The notes: generated from the letters alone by a model not told the origin. Counted from the first letter of the stretch, positions 23,778 through 36,600 are shown. The stretch is DNA of 64,000 nucleotides from Symsagittifera roscoffensis (GCF_963678635.1 NC_087067.1:35107966-35171965); one strand, 5' to 3'. Numbers and translations: made by a program.

Positions 23778-24448
23778 GTGATTCTGATGGAACATATCAG
23801 TGTATTAAAAACGTTCTAAGAAGTTAATGGATATTGAGCTGTAAATAACATTCCTGAATTCGGTTATTGCGCTTTTGCGAATTGTAAAAATCAAAATTTA
23901 GACTTTCTAATTGCGAAAAAAGACATATATTCAAGCATCGAGATATATCAATATTGAAATGTCACTTTTTATCTTAGTTTGAGTGAGTCGGTACTTTAGA
24001 AGAATACTTTATATTAACCCATGAAAAAATACAATTCTGATGGAACATATCAGTGTATTAAAAACGTTTCTAGGTAATGGATATTGAGCAGTAAATAACA
24101 TTCCTGAATTCGGTTATTGCGCTTTTGCGAGTTGTAAAAATCGAAATTTAGACTTTCTAATTGCGAAAAAAGACATGTATTTACGCGTCGTTTTTCATAA
24201 TCACCTATGATGGGCAGGGATTTTGAATATAGGCGTTTTTTTCTACTCAAAGTTAGGTACAACAAAGAAATGTTTGGTGGGATGGAGTGAGGTATCATAG
24301 CAATTTCATAATCAAGCTGCAACTTAATAAACTCCAAATATGGCAGCATCGAGATAAATCAATATTAAAATGTCACTTTTTATCTTAGTTTGAGTGGGTC
24401 GGTACTTAGAAAGAATACTTTGTATTAACCCATGAAAAAATACATTTG
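23778..24448. repeat. Local tandem duplication with 160-bp insertion
   Basis: Unit 1 (about 23778-24029) and unit 2 (about 24030-24448) both run from TTCTGATGGAACATATCAG to AACCCATGAAAAAATACA. Unit 2 holds about 160 extra bases (about 24183-24342) that unit 1 lacks. The rest differs by a few per cent. Confidence 0.85.
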
Positions 24449-25128
24449 TTATACATTATTTCCAGCCCACCCAAAACCGAACAAATAACGAAAGCTAGTT
24501 CTAAGAACAAGCAAAAAACATCTCATATCGGGTTAACAACTATTTTATTAAAATCAGTTGAGTCACTTATGATGCTTAAATGCTCAATTTCATGAAAATT
24601 CAAATTTAACTACCGCATGCTATGGTACTAGTTACTACTGCATACTATATTTAGAACTCAAACTATTGTATGATTAATTATAGAGTTTTTATACTAATTT
24701 TTGGTTGATGATTTCTCGGTTTCATCGTTGTTGACTTAAGCTCTGTCGGTTTAGTTTCCAAATTCCGTAGTCTACTGTGGGTAAGATGAAGTTTTTTTCA
24801 TATATGTTTTAACGAAAGTTTTTGGCTGAGTCTCAGCTTGATGTCGGCTTCAGTTCTGTAGGCTCATTTACCGATTTTTTTCCCTTAAAGTATCTTATTT
24901 TGAGATCAATAAGACTCTGGCACCAATTTTTGAATGCACAAATTCAACCCCACTATGACCTCTTTGAAAACTTTTTAAAAGTTCAAAAACGAAAAAAATA
25001 TATATATTTTTTAAAAATGCTTCTCTCGTTTTTCAACTTTCTTCAATTGTATTATCGTTCGAAGTTCTGTTTGGTAATTTTTTCACCATCATGGTGCACT
25101 CATCCTATAATTGTTGTTTCGCAAGTGG

Positions 25129-25152
25129 TGCGAAGCTCAGCTTCGCCTCTGT
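25129..25152 (+). repeat. Terminal hairpin motif
   Basis: TGCGAAGCTCAGCTTCGCC followed by TCTGT. It is a perfect copy of the shared LINE/SINE 3' hairpin. Confidence 0.75.
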
Positions 25153-25479
25153 ATATATCTTTAAAATTGAAGAGTCATCACCGTAATTAATTTCATCCGT
25201 ATTGAATTAGTTTTCTCGAACTCGGTGCTGGCTATCCTGCGAGTTTTCCCAAAAAGCTTCAATCAAAGCTTCGATTTAACCAATTTTTTTTTGAACTTGA
25301 GGGTGTAAATAATTCAAGGTGAATGTCTGTAATTAGCCGAATTCAATAAAATCAAAAGTCCAACGTTTAAAGTCGATGTCAAACGTACAACTGTTGAGTT
25401 AAAAAAATTGTTGTATGGTTTATGAATATTGTTATTGGTTTTTTTGTGTTTAAAATTTGATCAGGCTCAAGTTTATTTT

Positions 25480-25870
25480 TCCGAGGTTCGACTTGTTTTT
25501 TGTTCCAGATCACTTCATTTCCTTGGTTAAAAGGAAGGCAAACTCCACCGTCGATCAGCAAAAATGTGAAGGTAACGAAAATTTTGATCGACTTCTAATT
25601 TTGAAAATGGAATTTAATTATCAATTTTTTACCTGCAAAATTAAAATATTATCAATTGATCCAGTTTTCTCAAATTGGGTAATTTTCAAAAAACCACTAG
25701 ACATAAATTGTGCGTCAAATTCAAAGAGCTTTAAGGTCATACATTTTTTTCATTAAAATTCGAAAGTTGAAGTTTGTTCAAACGACAATTTAATTTGTGT
25801 CTTATTCCCTTAGTTCATTACGTTTTCAGCGGTCAGTTGGCTATGTTTTTCGATCCAGTTTTCTCAGATT
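25480..25870 (+). repeat. Interspersed repeat R3 copy
   Basis: It matches the R3 order of phrases, including the upstream part TTGGTTAAAAGGAAGGCAAA that is also seen at about 33040. Confidence 0.6.
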
Positions 25871-25947
25871 GCGTTAAATATATTTGGTTAATTAATCGCA
25901 TCGGTTTTATGAGCTCATTTGTGACTGGTTTTCAGTAAATAGCTTAG

Positions 25948-26022
25948 GTGGTATGGGGCAGTTTTGAAGACATCAGCTACTGTAGAATCAACGGTTCGAT
26001 CCCGTAGGCCCTATGTTAAAAC
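25948..26022 (+). repeat. tRNA-like segment of a SINE ending at 26107
   Basis: It has A-box TAGCTTAGGTGG and B-box GGTTCGATCCC with a pairing T-arm (ACGG/CCGT). The acceptor ends do not pair. A terminal hairpin, TTGCAAAGTAAAGCTTTGC then TTGTG (26084-26107), lies 60 bp downstream. The unit therefore looks like a short SINE: tRNA head plus hairpin tail. Confidence 0.7.
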
Positions 26023-26483
26023 TTTTTTAAACTACTGTTTTTTTCTTGTACTCTAAAGTCCCTTATTGACATTTCGCGTGTGTTTGCAAAGTAAAGCTTT
26101 GCTTGTGTCTATTACAATTTTATAGTGTCTCAAGTGTCTTAGGAGTTGACTTTTTTCTTGGAACCTTCTTTCGAAATCCCCTTAACCCAAAGGTCTGCTG
26201 TTTTAGATGTAATACTTTAGTTTCTTTGATTTAATTTTGAAACGAAGAAATCTCTGATTTTTTTGAAAAAAATGTATCTATACGTTTTTTATTGAATTGA
26301 CGTTTCACGTGACACTTGTACAAGAAGTTTTTATTTTGGCATGTGAAAATGCATAATCAAAATGTTTTGAAAAATTGAAGTATCAAAACACGTCCTTATG
26401 TTAATTCAAACAACCAATGATTTCAAATTTCCAAAGTTATCTGTAGTTTTCATACAGCTAATGAACTACAAAGGTTTTTTCCG

Positions 26484-28078
26484 CAAGGCGAAGTATTTTT
26501 ATACAAACAGAGCGAAGGCTGCTCCGTCTGCTCATCCTTATACTACTACTCCGCTCCGGCATTAATCCAAACCCTGGTCCAGGGCCTTACTTTTGCTCCC
26601 CTTGCTCTTTCCGCATCAAACGCACCCAGCCCAGTGTCTGGTGCCACATCTGTGGTTACATTCACCTTAAATGTAGTAGTCTTACCCACCTTAACCAACA
26701 CCACCCTGACTACTATTGCCCTACCTGTACCTCTACCTACATTTTACCTCCCCCAGGCACCAGGTCCTCTAACTTGACCACCCCCAACTCCCAAACTTGT
26801 TCAACTTCCCTAACCGCCCCCCAACCCCACCTCCCTAACCCCCCTCCCCCTCCCACCCTTCCCACCTCCTCGAATAATAATTCCTCCTCCCAAAATCGCG
26901 CAAATCGTAATCGTGTAAATAGTGTAAATAACTCAAGTTCAAACAACCATTTTAATCATACTGCTGTTAATAATGTAAATAGTTCACCACACCCCGCCAA
27001 AGGCCTTTTAAAAATCCTTCAATTTAATTGCAACGGTATCTCCGGAAAAGCACCCGAAATTGCTGCTTTCTTATCTCAAAATCAAATTCATATTGCTGTC
27101 TTCCAAGAAACTAAATTAAGAAAGAAATCTCGAAACCCCTCACTTGGCTCACACTACACTTTAATTAGAAAAGATCGAGAAAAAGAAGGGGGCGGTCTTC
27201 TCATAGCCATACATGAGTCGATACAATACGAAGAAATAAATATTAACAACGATGGAACACTAGAGGCTATGGGCATATCAGTGGTAGCCAGTTCATCCAA
27301 GCTTCGTATTTATAATTTCTACATCCCCCCTCGCTCGAGCTGTCCCCCTGGTTACTCTGCGTCCCTTGCCGAACTACTTGAACCTGGGGACGCCTTAGTA
27401 CTCGGGGATGCCAACGCACATTCACAACTATGGAACTCCAACATCGAGGAAGATCAACGCGGCTCTGTACTTAGCAATGAAATAACCGAATCCACCTTTG
27501 CACCATTAAATGATGACACACAAACCAGAGTCCCTTTTAACTCAGAAAACCAACTCTCGTCACCATATATTTCCCTCGCATCCCAATCGCTCTTACTCTC
27601 CACATCATGGACCCCAATTAAATCTCTAGGATCAGATCACCTACCCATTCTTCTAGAACTACCCTTGGATGATTTTATAAATTTTTCACCTAAAAGGACT
27701 TTTATAAATTTTTTAAAAGCAGATTGGATCAAATTCACAGAGGAAATTGAGGAGGGTTTCTTTTCAGCGGTTCCACCTTCCGGAGTTGCCGCCGGAGAGA
27801 AATTCTTGAGGGACCTGGTGCTCAGGGCAGCACGCCACCACATCCCCGCTGGCCGTATTCGCCACTTCACTCCCTCTCTTTCCCCCGAGTCCACTGCCCT
27901 TGCCGCCGAAAGAGATTTAAGCCGACAACAAAATCTCCCCCCAGAAGTCATATCCCAACTGAACTGTAGACTCATGAAACAGACAGCAAAGGACAAAAAA
28001 ATAAATGGCGAGAATTCCTCCGGACTTGCGACTACCGCACTGGTGCCAGAAAGTTCTGGAAAGTGGTACGCTCCTTAA
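26484..28078 (+). pseudogene. LINE-B ORF part 1: 2A-like leader, PHD finger, endonuclease
   Basis: The first open segment runs through the PHD finger and endonuclease. It is thrown out of frame at an A7 run near 27996-28002, after which the natural continuation (WREFL...ARKFWKVVRSLNG) is in the +1-shifted frame and overlaps the end of this segment. Catalytic-type residues of the endonuclease (Glu in QETK, Asp/Asn in GDANAH, Asp-His in SDH) are present. Confidence 0.85.
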
Positions 28079-29412
28079 ATGGATCTAAGCCCGTGGCAGG
28101 AAGACACCCCATTACTTTTGGTTCTAAACCCATACACTCACCTCGTGATATTACCAGCTCTTTTAGCAAACAATTCACCAATGCCAGACCCCACGCCTCT
28201 GACAAACTCCTTCGTATAACGAGAAGAAAAATTGCCAAACTACCGCTGTCAGACAGCCCAAATTTTACCCCTGAAAATACTAAACAAGCCATTGCAGACA
28301 GCAAACCATCGCGAGCGCTAGGTCCCGACGGCCTTTGTAATATACATCTTAAACATCTCGGCCCCTTTGCTACTCAATACTTAACATACCTTTTTAATAT
28401 CTCTTTGTCCGAAAACATTATCCCCCAAATTTGGAAAAATTCAAAAATTGCACCGCTTCCAAAGCCCAATAAGGATCTTAAACAATCAACATCTTACAGA
28501 CCTATATCCTTACTCTGCCCAGCAGTTAAAATTCTGGAGAGGCTCGTTCACCCCATCTTTACCAAACATCTCCCCAACGCCAAACACCAACACGGCTTCC
28601 GCCCTTTTCACTCCACCACCACAGCTCTCTCCACTCTCGAATTTTACATTTCAGACGGTTTTAACCAAAATCACCCCCCTAAACGTACGGTACTGGCCAC
28701 ACTTGACTTATCTAAGGCTTTCGACATGGTGTGTCATCGCTCACTTGTGGAACTCGTTCATGACACTCCCCTCCCAAGAAGTCTAGTCCGCTGGCTAAGT
28801 AATTACCTTAATGGTCGACAGGCTGCCACCTCATTCCGTGAACACACATCCCCCCATCGAATAATCCACTGTGGCGTACCCCAAAGTTCTGTTTTATCAC
28901 CCACACTCTTCAATTTTTATGTCCATGATGCACCGCCACCTCCCGATAATGTAAACCTTGTTTCGTATGCAGACGATTTCCACCCCTTCGCAAGCAGTTC
29001 CAATATTGATATCGCCTCAAACTCCATCAATAGCTACCTAAAAAGGCTCTACGATTTTTTCACCTCACGCAAACTAAGTTTCGCGTCCTCTAAAGGATCA
29101 GTTACACTTTTCTCCTCTTATAACAAAGAATTTAATAAAACACCTAGTGTTCTTTTAAATAACGAGGCGCTACCCCTAAACAAAAATCCAACATTCTTAG
29201 GGGTGACATTTGATCCAACACTTTGTTTTGCCACTCACTGCAAACAATCCGCTGAAAAGGCCAGACGCAGGATCGGAATCCTGAAGGCATTAGCAGGATC
29301 AACCTGGGGTCACTCCAAAGAAACCCTCCTCCTAACTTTTAAAGCTTTAATTCGCCCCATACTTGACTATGCAGCCCCGCATGGTCCCACGCATCAAGTA
29401 ACACCTCCATAA
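28004..29412 (+). pseudogene. LINE-B ORF part 2: reverse transcriptase
   Basis: Reverse transcriptase palm and fingers, with both catalytic Asp positions present (DLSKAFD near 28707, YADD near 28969). In GVPQSSV the usual Gly after Gln is Ser. The frame ends prematurely at 29412. Restoring one missing base near 29379 in thought would join it to the next segment, so this looks like a recent 1-nt loss. Confidence 0.85.
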
Positions 29413-29414
29413 AT

Positions 29415-30128
29415 TGCCTGCAGGTTGCCCAAAACCAATCCCTTCGCGTTGTTACTGGATCAAATCTAATGAGTTCCACTGCCCACCTGCACAGTGAATC
29501 TGAAATCCTAACGGTCAAAGACCACCATACCCTTCTGTCATCTCAATTTTTTATCTCTACCTATCGTTCCCACCATCCCATTAATTTTATACATTCACAT
29601 CCCCCTCCTCCCCGTCTACTTCGCCCCTCAATTATAAGCTGCTTCAAAGAAGACACCCAGAAAATTTTAACCGACTTTTCAGTCTACGCAAACCACCCTC
29701 TAGTTCTGGACGACCGAGACGAAGTCTCCACTTTTATTTTTAACTACTACAAACCAATTTTAAAAGACAACCATACCTCCCTTGTAACCAAGTTCCTAGC
29801 CGAAACCCCTCCGTCTAAAGTTATTTGTATCCCTCCCCCAAAGATTGACCCCTCTGAAAAATCTCTCCCACGTCCCACGCGCTGTAAGCTCTCCCAACTC
29901 CGGTCTGGCTACAGCCGGCTCCTTAACACTTACCTATCCCGCCTCGACAGCTCCATCTCCCACCTTTGCCCAACCTGTTCCCTTGCCCCCCACACAACAT
30001 GTCACCTTTTCAACTGCTCCCAAAACCCCTCCCCACTCACCCCAGCAGACCTGTGGCTTCGGCCGGTAGAGGTTGCTAAGTTCCTTGACCTGGAGACAGA
30101 AGAGCCCAAGCCGACCCGCGTGGGCTAA
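29415..30128 (+). pseudogene. LINE-B ORF part 3: C-terminal zinc-knuckle-like domain
   Basis: It continues the reading from LRVVTGSNLMS through LSQLRSGY to a CPTC...HTTCHLFNC putative zinc-binding block and the terminal LWLRPVEVAKFLDL. It ends at the element's own stop, directly before the CAA-repeat tail. Confidence 0.85.
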
Positions 30129-30140
30129 CAACAACAACCG

Positions 30141-30658
30141 GGTACGTTTTTTGCGTAAAGAACTTTTTCGGTGGCCGGCACGTGAAAATGTTTTAGGTTT
30201 TCTACTTGCTTCATTACAAAATCAGGTTGAAAGAGCAATCTGTGTATTTGGCATAGTGGTAACCCGGCAGTTCGACTCCAGTTAGGACTTGTTTCTTTGC
30301 AAATCGATAAATTTCGATTATAGACTATTGTCTGTCTGTTAAAGAGAAATCATCTATTTGTTTTGTCGCATTTCAACCTCGTTTTTTAGTTTATTTACTT
30401 AATGTTGGCATCTCGGTTATAAAAGGATAGTCGCTATCTAAGGTGCACCTTGTTATTAAAATTTGCAACTGGCACCTAGTTCTCAACAGGTAACCACAAG
30501 AAGACTTCTTAGGCACCATGTTCGAGAAATATTGTGAAAAAAATGTAAATATTGCATATCGGAGAGTAAGCGTTTAAAAGTTTGTGAGTGGATTTTTGAA
30601 AGAATTAAGTTAAACACTGGCGATGAAAATCTTTTCTATGTTAGTTCTGTAATTTCAG
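30141..30658. other. Intergenic stretch before ADAM10
   Basis: It contains a truncated tRNA-like segment at about 30236-30290 (TTGGCATAGTGGTAACCC and GTTCGACTCC) and ends in the acceptor-like TAATTTCAG at 30650-30658. No gene is seen. Confidence 0.5.
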
Positions 30659-33600
30659 ATGGAATATGGTATCGGGGTACTATTCTTTGTATATTGCTTT
30701 CAATTAACCGGTGGATTCAGGTATGAATCACTGAGGTACTCCAAAAATGCCTTGAATGGACTCAACTTGGACCAGCATGTGAGGCTTCGCAGAGCAGCTA
30801 CAGATAACAGATACTCAAAACCTCCTCCATCCAATCCAGTGCAGCTGAGCTTTGAAGCGTTAAATAGGTAATCGAAATTACCGCCTTTACTTGTAATCGA
30901 TTGCCTCAATCATTTTACGATAGCTTCAAATATGGAGCTAAAATTAAAATTTGCTGAAGTTTTGTAGTGTCATTGAACGAAGTGAACACACTTATATAGG
31001 TCGTGTTTTTAGTCTGAAAAGTGGTTTTTGATCTTTAGGTTTCCCAGCAAAATCAAAATTTAACTATTGATCCAGTTTACCTCAAATAGTGTCGTCATAG
31101 GAAATTCTTTGCCAAATATGCATCTTTTTCGGTTTTGCGGCTCTTTTCGAAAATTTTTGTAACCTTTTTTTTAGGTCGAACTAAGTGATTTGCGAGCGCT
31201 CCCAGAAGACCCTAAAGAACATAATTTGATCAAAAATTTTTTCGCTGCAGGCAAATTTAAAAAAAAAGTAAAAAATGCCGTCTTTGGATTATTTAGACCG
31301 AAAAAAATTGCGGTTTTCGGCGCGCGCTCCCCTTTAAATTTAGTTTATACTTGCGCCAAAAATGGATGTCATAAAATATTGATTGTTAAATGAGTCGAAT
31401 CCCTGAGAGGGAGGGCGTCCGCCCCCTCCCGCTCTCTAAATCCGCCCCTGTTGTGCAGTCATGGACTCTTTTCCAAATGCTGCGAAGTTATGTCCGTTAA
31501 CTTATACCCATGAACTGGTTAGCCCGATCTCAAGATTTATCGCCTCTTGACGTTTTTTAATGGGGTTAATGTTAATATCGCGTTTTTCGGGACTCAAGAC
31601 CCAGCTGTTAATGCCTTGAAAACAAAGATATCCGAAGTTTTCCAATTCAATGTCAGATACTTTCTTGCTGTATCGAGTCTGGAGCGCATGTAGCTATCGG
31701 TGCTGTTTGACAATCCAGAAAAATGGAAATCACTTTGAACACTCTTTGTGAGTGGAAAAAGATTGCCGAAGTCTTAGATGAACTCCAAGTTTTAGTATTT
31801 ATTGAAATCGTATCAATTTTTATCTATCTATCTATATCCATCTATAGTATATTTAAATGCGAGTGACAGCTATCTCCCATGTTTAAGCATAATAGTTTAG
31901 ATGTTAAAAAAATCGAAAACATTGAAGATCTCAATCCTGTTATTGGAATTTGTGAGAGTACTCGCAGGGGGTTGCGAATTTTGCCACTGAATATGGCTGC
32001 TCAAATTTTTGTAGTTTTCCAGATATGACATTTTAGGATTTTCTCAAAGTTTTTCAGAGAACTTAGATATAAAAAATTTAACAAAACTTGAAATTACCAT
32101 CTCTGTAGTGAGGCGCTGTCAGAGTACTCTCAGGAGTTGCGAATTTTACTTCCAAATTTGACTGCTGAAAACCTTGCAGTTTTCCAGATCGTTTTTTGTG
32201 ATTTTTTCAAAAAATTTTCATGAAAATTAAATTAAAGTTTGAAATTCCTAACCTGTAGTTGGGGCAGTCAGATTAATCTCAGGAGTTGCAAGTTCGGCCT
32301 CCAATTAAGAATGCCCAAATATTTTTAGTTTAACAGATAAGACGTTTTTGTGATTTTTTTGGAATTTCCCAACCCTGTAGTTGAGTACTTTCAAAGATTG
32401 CGAATGTTGCCATCAAATAAGACTGTTGAGATCTTGGTATTTTTCGAAATGTGAAATTTTTTTTCTGGTTATCAAAAATTACCTTTTTTAGAAAACTTCT
32501 CGTATTTTTCGAAATGTGAAATTTTTTTCTGGTTCTCAAAAATTACCTTTTTTTAGAAAACTTAGAGCGCAAAATTTGATTTAGCAACATTGTAGTTGGG
32601 TACTCTCAAAATCTGCAACTTTGAAGCCCAAATGCGACTGCTCAGTTGCTTTTAGTTTCCCAGATGTGTCGTTTCTTAGTTCATTTTAAATTTTTCGAAA
32701 ATTTTTTTTATAAAACTTCACAAAATTTTATGGTTCTTCAAAATTTGTATTGAAAACTTGAATAAAAAACTTTGCAAAATTTGTAATTAAGAACCTTGTA
32801 ATTGAGTGCTGTCAGAGTACACTCAAAGAATGCAGATCTTATTTCCAGTATATGCGGTTTATTATGAGTACCGGAGGTGCGTTGCACGCTAGTATGGTTA
32901 AACTTGATTTTATCTCCTAAACCTTCTTACAAAATTTGAGCTTCGAAGCATTGTTATTCGTAAATTTATGGACGTTGAAAGTTGTGGCTACCTTACAAAA
33001 TCACCCTGTGTCGTTTCTTTTTAACTCCAGTTCGTTTCCTTTGATAAAAGGAAGGCAAAAAACTCGGCTATCGACCAGCAATACTGTAAAGGTCACGAAG
33101 AACGTGATCAAATTGTAGTTTCGGAAATGGAATTAAATGTTCAGATTTCTCAGCCCAGCGGAATCAAAAATTACTTTTTCATCCAGTTTTTTCAAATTGG
33201 GTTAATTTTTATCAAAAAAAGTCAACCATAAATTGTTCTTGAAACTCAAATATCCTTAAGGTTTTTTCTTTGAAATTCGAAAATTAAAGTTTAAAAAAAC
33301 AATCAATTTTTTCTCTTTCCTTTTGTTCATGACTTTTTTCAAACTGTCTGTTGACTATATTTATCATTTATATTAGTTTTATACAATTTATCCTCTGAAA
33401 AGTTAATTTGAAACAGTGCTTATGTTTTTTTTTCACGCGATATTAGAATATTTTTTATTCAAAAATATCAAATAGAAAATATTCTACTTTTCAGTATTAA
33501 GCAAATGTATTCACAGAGAAATTAATTTCACAGAAATATTTAAAAATATTTTTAGAACTTTCAATCTACAGTTGTTTGAAAACAGTCGACATATTTTCTC

Positions 33601-36600
33601 GGATCAGTTCTACATTCAGTTTCCAGATGGATGTAAGACCTTATCCCAAGTTCTAGTGCATTCCCAGGAAACAGGCGGAAAGAAAGTGACCATTTTAAAA
33701 GGTCATCTGGCCGACAAAGGGAGGAATTCTCTGGTGTACGGTTATGCAGCCGACGGAGTGTTTTTCGGCCGTATTAAAGACTTAGCTGACGGAAGTTCTT
33801 TCTATGTCGACTCGGTCGAATCATTCAGTCGCAATAATTTCAACAATAGTAACGACTCAATCGCAACAGACCACGATGTGCATTCAGTTATATACGATGA
33901 ATTGTCGTTGCCTATCAATGGTCGTCCCTTCCATCATTCGTCAGAGGGAGAGAACTCCGCTAATTCTTCAGAAGAAGCATCCGAAGACGAGAGCGACTCC
34001 TCGGTCGTGACAGGCTGTGCGTACCATGGTGCTACTCGGGATCACATGGAACAGATGCAAATGCACACACAAACCACTAAGTGGGACAAAAATGTAAGCT
34101 TAACTTGATGTAGATTCACGAGATCATTTTCATTCACCAAAATTTTGAACATTTTTCAAAGTGAGAATTTTGTTGACGTTGGCATAGATAGTCCTTTTTT
34201 TCTGCTGGACCGAATCAAACCATAGGATTATGTTGAAAGTGCTCGTAACTTGTGTTGATTAAATATGATTTTTTTGTTTCAGAAATTCAGTAGCGATGCA
34301 ATCAGAGACAGTATTCAGGACAGAATCAGAAGATCATCATCTTCAAATCAGTCCGCGCCAAATACCGTGTACAAAAAGAACACATGTCTACTCTCTATCA
34401 CAGTATGTATTCTGATTAGCACCTTTGATTTTAAACACATTTACGATTTCTACAATTTTGGTTTTCACCTAAAAACAATCCCCATCTTTTTAAGTAATTC
34501 TTGAATCAATCTAAAACCCTTGGCCAGCGCGAGTAATTTTTGAGTGTCTGGCAAAATTGTTGTGTTCTTACCACGTAAAAAATCTGAAGGAGCTTTCAGC
34601 GTTGGAGTTGATTTTAACCGTAGGTTCGTGGTAGTACAAGTTTTCCTCTGAAGTTGATAAGTGGATCGTTTTATCTGAATACAAAATCAACAAAAATTTG
34701 AAAAATCCAAGCGTGAAATTGAGTTGGATGTTTTGAGCAACCAGTGAAATTGGAATGTTTTTTTTTCGGCAACTTTGCACTCTTGATAATTTTGGTATTG
34801 TTCTTTTGGCGCTTACCAAAATTGCCCTAAGTCTGTGCATTTGATTTTTTTCTCATAACTCGCTTGGGGCATATTGATTTAGTTAGAAAAGCAAGCGAAT
34901 GCGTATACATTAAAGGCATGTCAACGTGCCGCAAGGGCAGGTCGCCAAAATTCTCAAGGCCAGGTTGCCGAAAATAAAAATGTTCTGACTTGATTGGCAC
35001 CCTTCCTCTCATGGAGATTGAAATTTACACAGGATACAAAGACTACCACAATTTTGACAGACTGCTCGAAATATCCAACTCGATCTGGCGTCAACATTCT
35101 TTCTCATTCGTTTTAAACATAAAAAAAAAGAAACAAGGAATTTGTTGTGAAGTTTTTCCGCGTTGTCTGGAACAAACTTTCCGTGAAACAAGCTTTCCAT
35201 AACTCATAACTTATAAAAAAAAACATTCTTAAAGTCATCGCAAGTTACTCTTACTGAGGCCCACAGTACTCTTTTGACGAGGGCATGCTATAAGCATCGA
35301 TCAAAGTGACAAAAGTTGAAAAACAAGCTGCCATACAGAGATTACTTCAGAAATCATTTTTTTCTTGTCTCTAGCTCATCACCTTTCTGCACTTTCTTTC
35401 AGTATAGTCAACTAAGCCTAATCTAGCTCATTATTACCAGCAACTCACGTTAACTCAAACTGCCATCTCATTTCGAACAACGAGCAAAACTAATGCTGAA
35501 TTTGCGAGAGTAGTGAAGTCAATAAGTTCCCACAATATAAATTTATAACAGCAATGGCTGGTCCAATTTCACTCCAAGTTTCACTAAAGAGATTTGCAGG
35601 AAACCCAGCAGAAAACCGGAACCAATTGGAAGAGCTAAAGTGTGCAAGATCCTTCACCAATTTGACTTTTATGCGCCAGAATAAATTGGTGTATTTGAAA
35701 TGATTATTTCATACACAGTATTTCAACTTAATGCATGTGTAATGTACTTGAAGTGATTCTCGAAGTTGTCACCTATACTAATGTAACACCGCTTTGGATT
35801 CAACTGTTTTTTTTTTTACAAATAAGTTTGTTGATTTAAAAATTTCAATGTGAATCAAGAAAGATATCGCAAAGGTTCTGTGCAGCTTGTACAACAACCG
35901 GTCTGGTCATTTTTTCAAACCGTAATTAATGAAACTTTTGAATGCTATTTTATGCTAAACCGGTGGTACTGTGGATGTATTGGGATTTAGAGTGACCATC
36001 TATTCACTGCACAGTACAATGACGTGAGTGTGGTGACTGCAGAAGTGGCCAATTTTGTGGCGGAACTCAACAGCATCTTCGAGCAGTTGGAGTTTGCGGA
36101 TGGAACCAAAGGATATGGATTCGCAATAGCAAAAATCATAGTCAGTCCACAACAGTTTGTACTCCTTAGGTTCTGGAATGAACTAAAGCGTGGGGAATGA
36201 TGTATTTTTTTCAGCGCTAACTCACCTACTACTCGAAAATGACTAGTTTGAGTTGATCCCAATAAATAGCTCGAGATTGTTCAATTTCAAAGATAGCGTT
36301 TTATTTGACACAAAATCATTTATCAAGACAGTTCATATGTTTTTCTTTTATATATATCAAGATGGTTGAAAATTCAACCTCTTAATATATCAATAATAAA
36401 ATTTTTCAAGTAAAGGTTCAAAATCAAGTAATATTTTATGATTTAATTCATGATTTATTGTGCTGGCGATTTCTTCAAAGAACGTGGGAGATTGTTATTA
36501 GAAGTCTGCGTGTGAATTACTCTTCTACTATATGTACTTTGAAAGTGTACATTTATTTTTGACGCACCCTGGATGCGAATGGCCTGCGATAATATTTTGG

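Larger units (their letters stand above)
22513..26480. other. Repeat-rich intergenic stretch
   Basis: No credible gene on either strand. Contents that can be named are listed separately: an R5 repeat (23375-23530), a LINE- or SINE-like 3' tail ending in (AAAT)n at about 23640-23768, a local tandem duplication (23778-24448), hairpin motifs at 25129 and 26084, an R3 copy (25480-25870) and a tRNA-like segment (25948-26022). Confidence 0.55.
26484..30140 (+). mobile_element. LINE-B: nearly intact jockey-like non-LTR retrotransposon
   Basis: One continuous reading, split by two 1-nt breaks. It begins with a hydrophobic leader ending GINPNPGP, a 2A-like motif (26561-26581). A C4HC3-type (PHD-like) finger follows: FCSPC, WCHIC, IHLKC, YYCPTC (26591-26740). 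After a Pro/Asn-rich linker comes an APE-type endonuclease (LQFNCNGI, VFQETK, GDANAHSQLW, GSDHLPI; about 27010-27650). The reverse transcriptase contains YRPISLLCP, TLDLSKAFD, GVPQSSVLSP and the catalytic YADD (about 28970). The C-terminal LSQLRSGY...CPTC...HLFNC block is typical of jockey-like elements. No RNase H is seen. The stop codon lies directly before a CAACAACAAC tail. No ATG opens the frame, so the 5' end may be truncated. Confidence 0.93.

Noticed and set aside
26737..26946. Minus-strand Gly/Glu-rich frame and other minus frames over LINE-B
   Set aside because: They are shadows of the Pro-rich linker and RT coding sequence of LINE-B.
27996..28002. Programmed frameshift at the A7 run of LINE-B
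   Set aside because: A second, unrelated base loss breaks the same reading further on and no slippery-site structure is evident, so ordinary decay or sequencing error is simpler.
31841..32892. CRISPR array
   Set aside because: Repeats are ~150-170 bp, diverged and without regular spacers, and the genome is eukaryotic.
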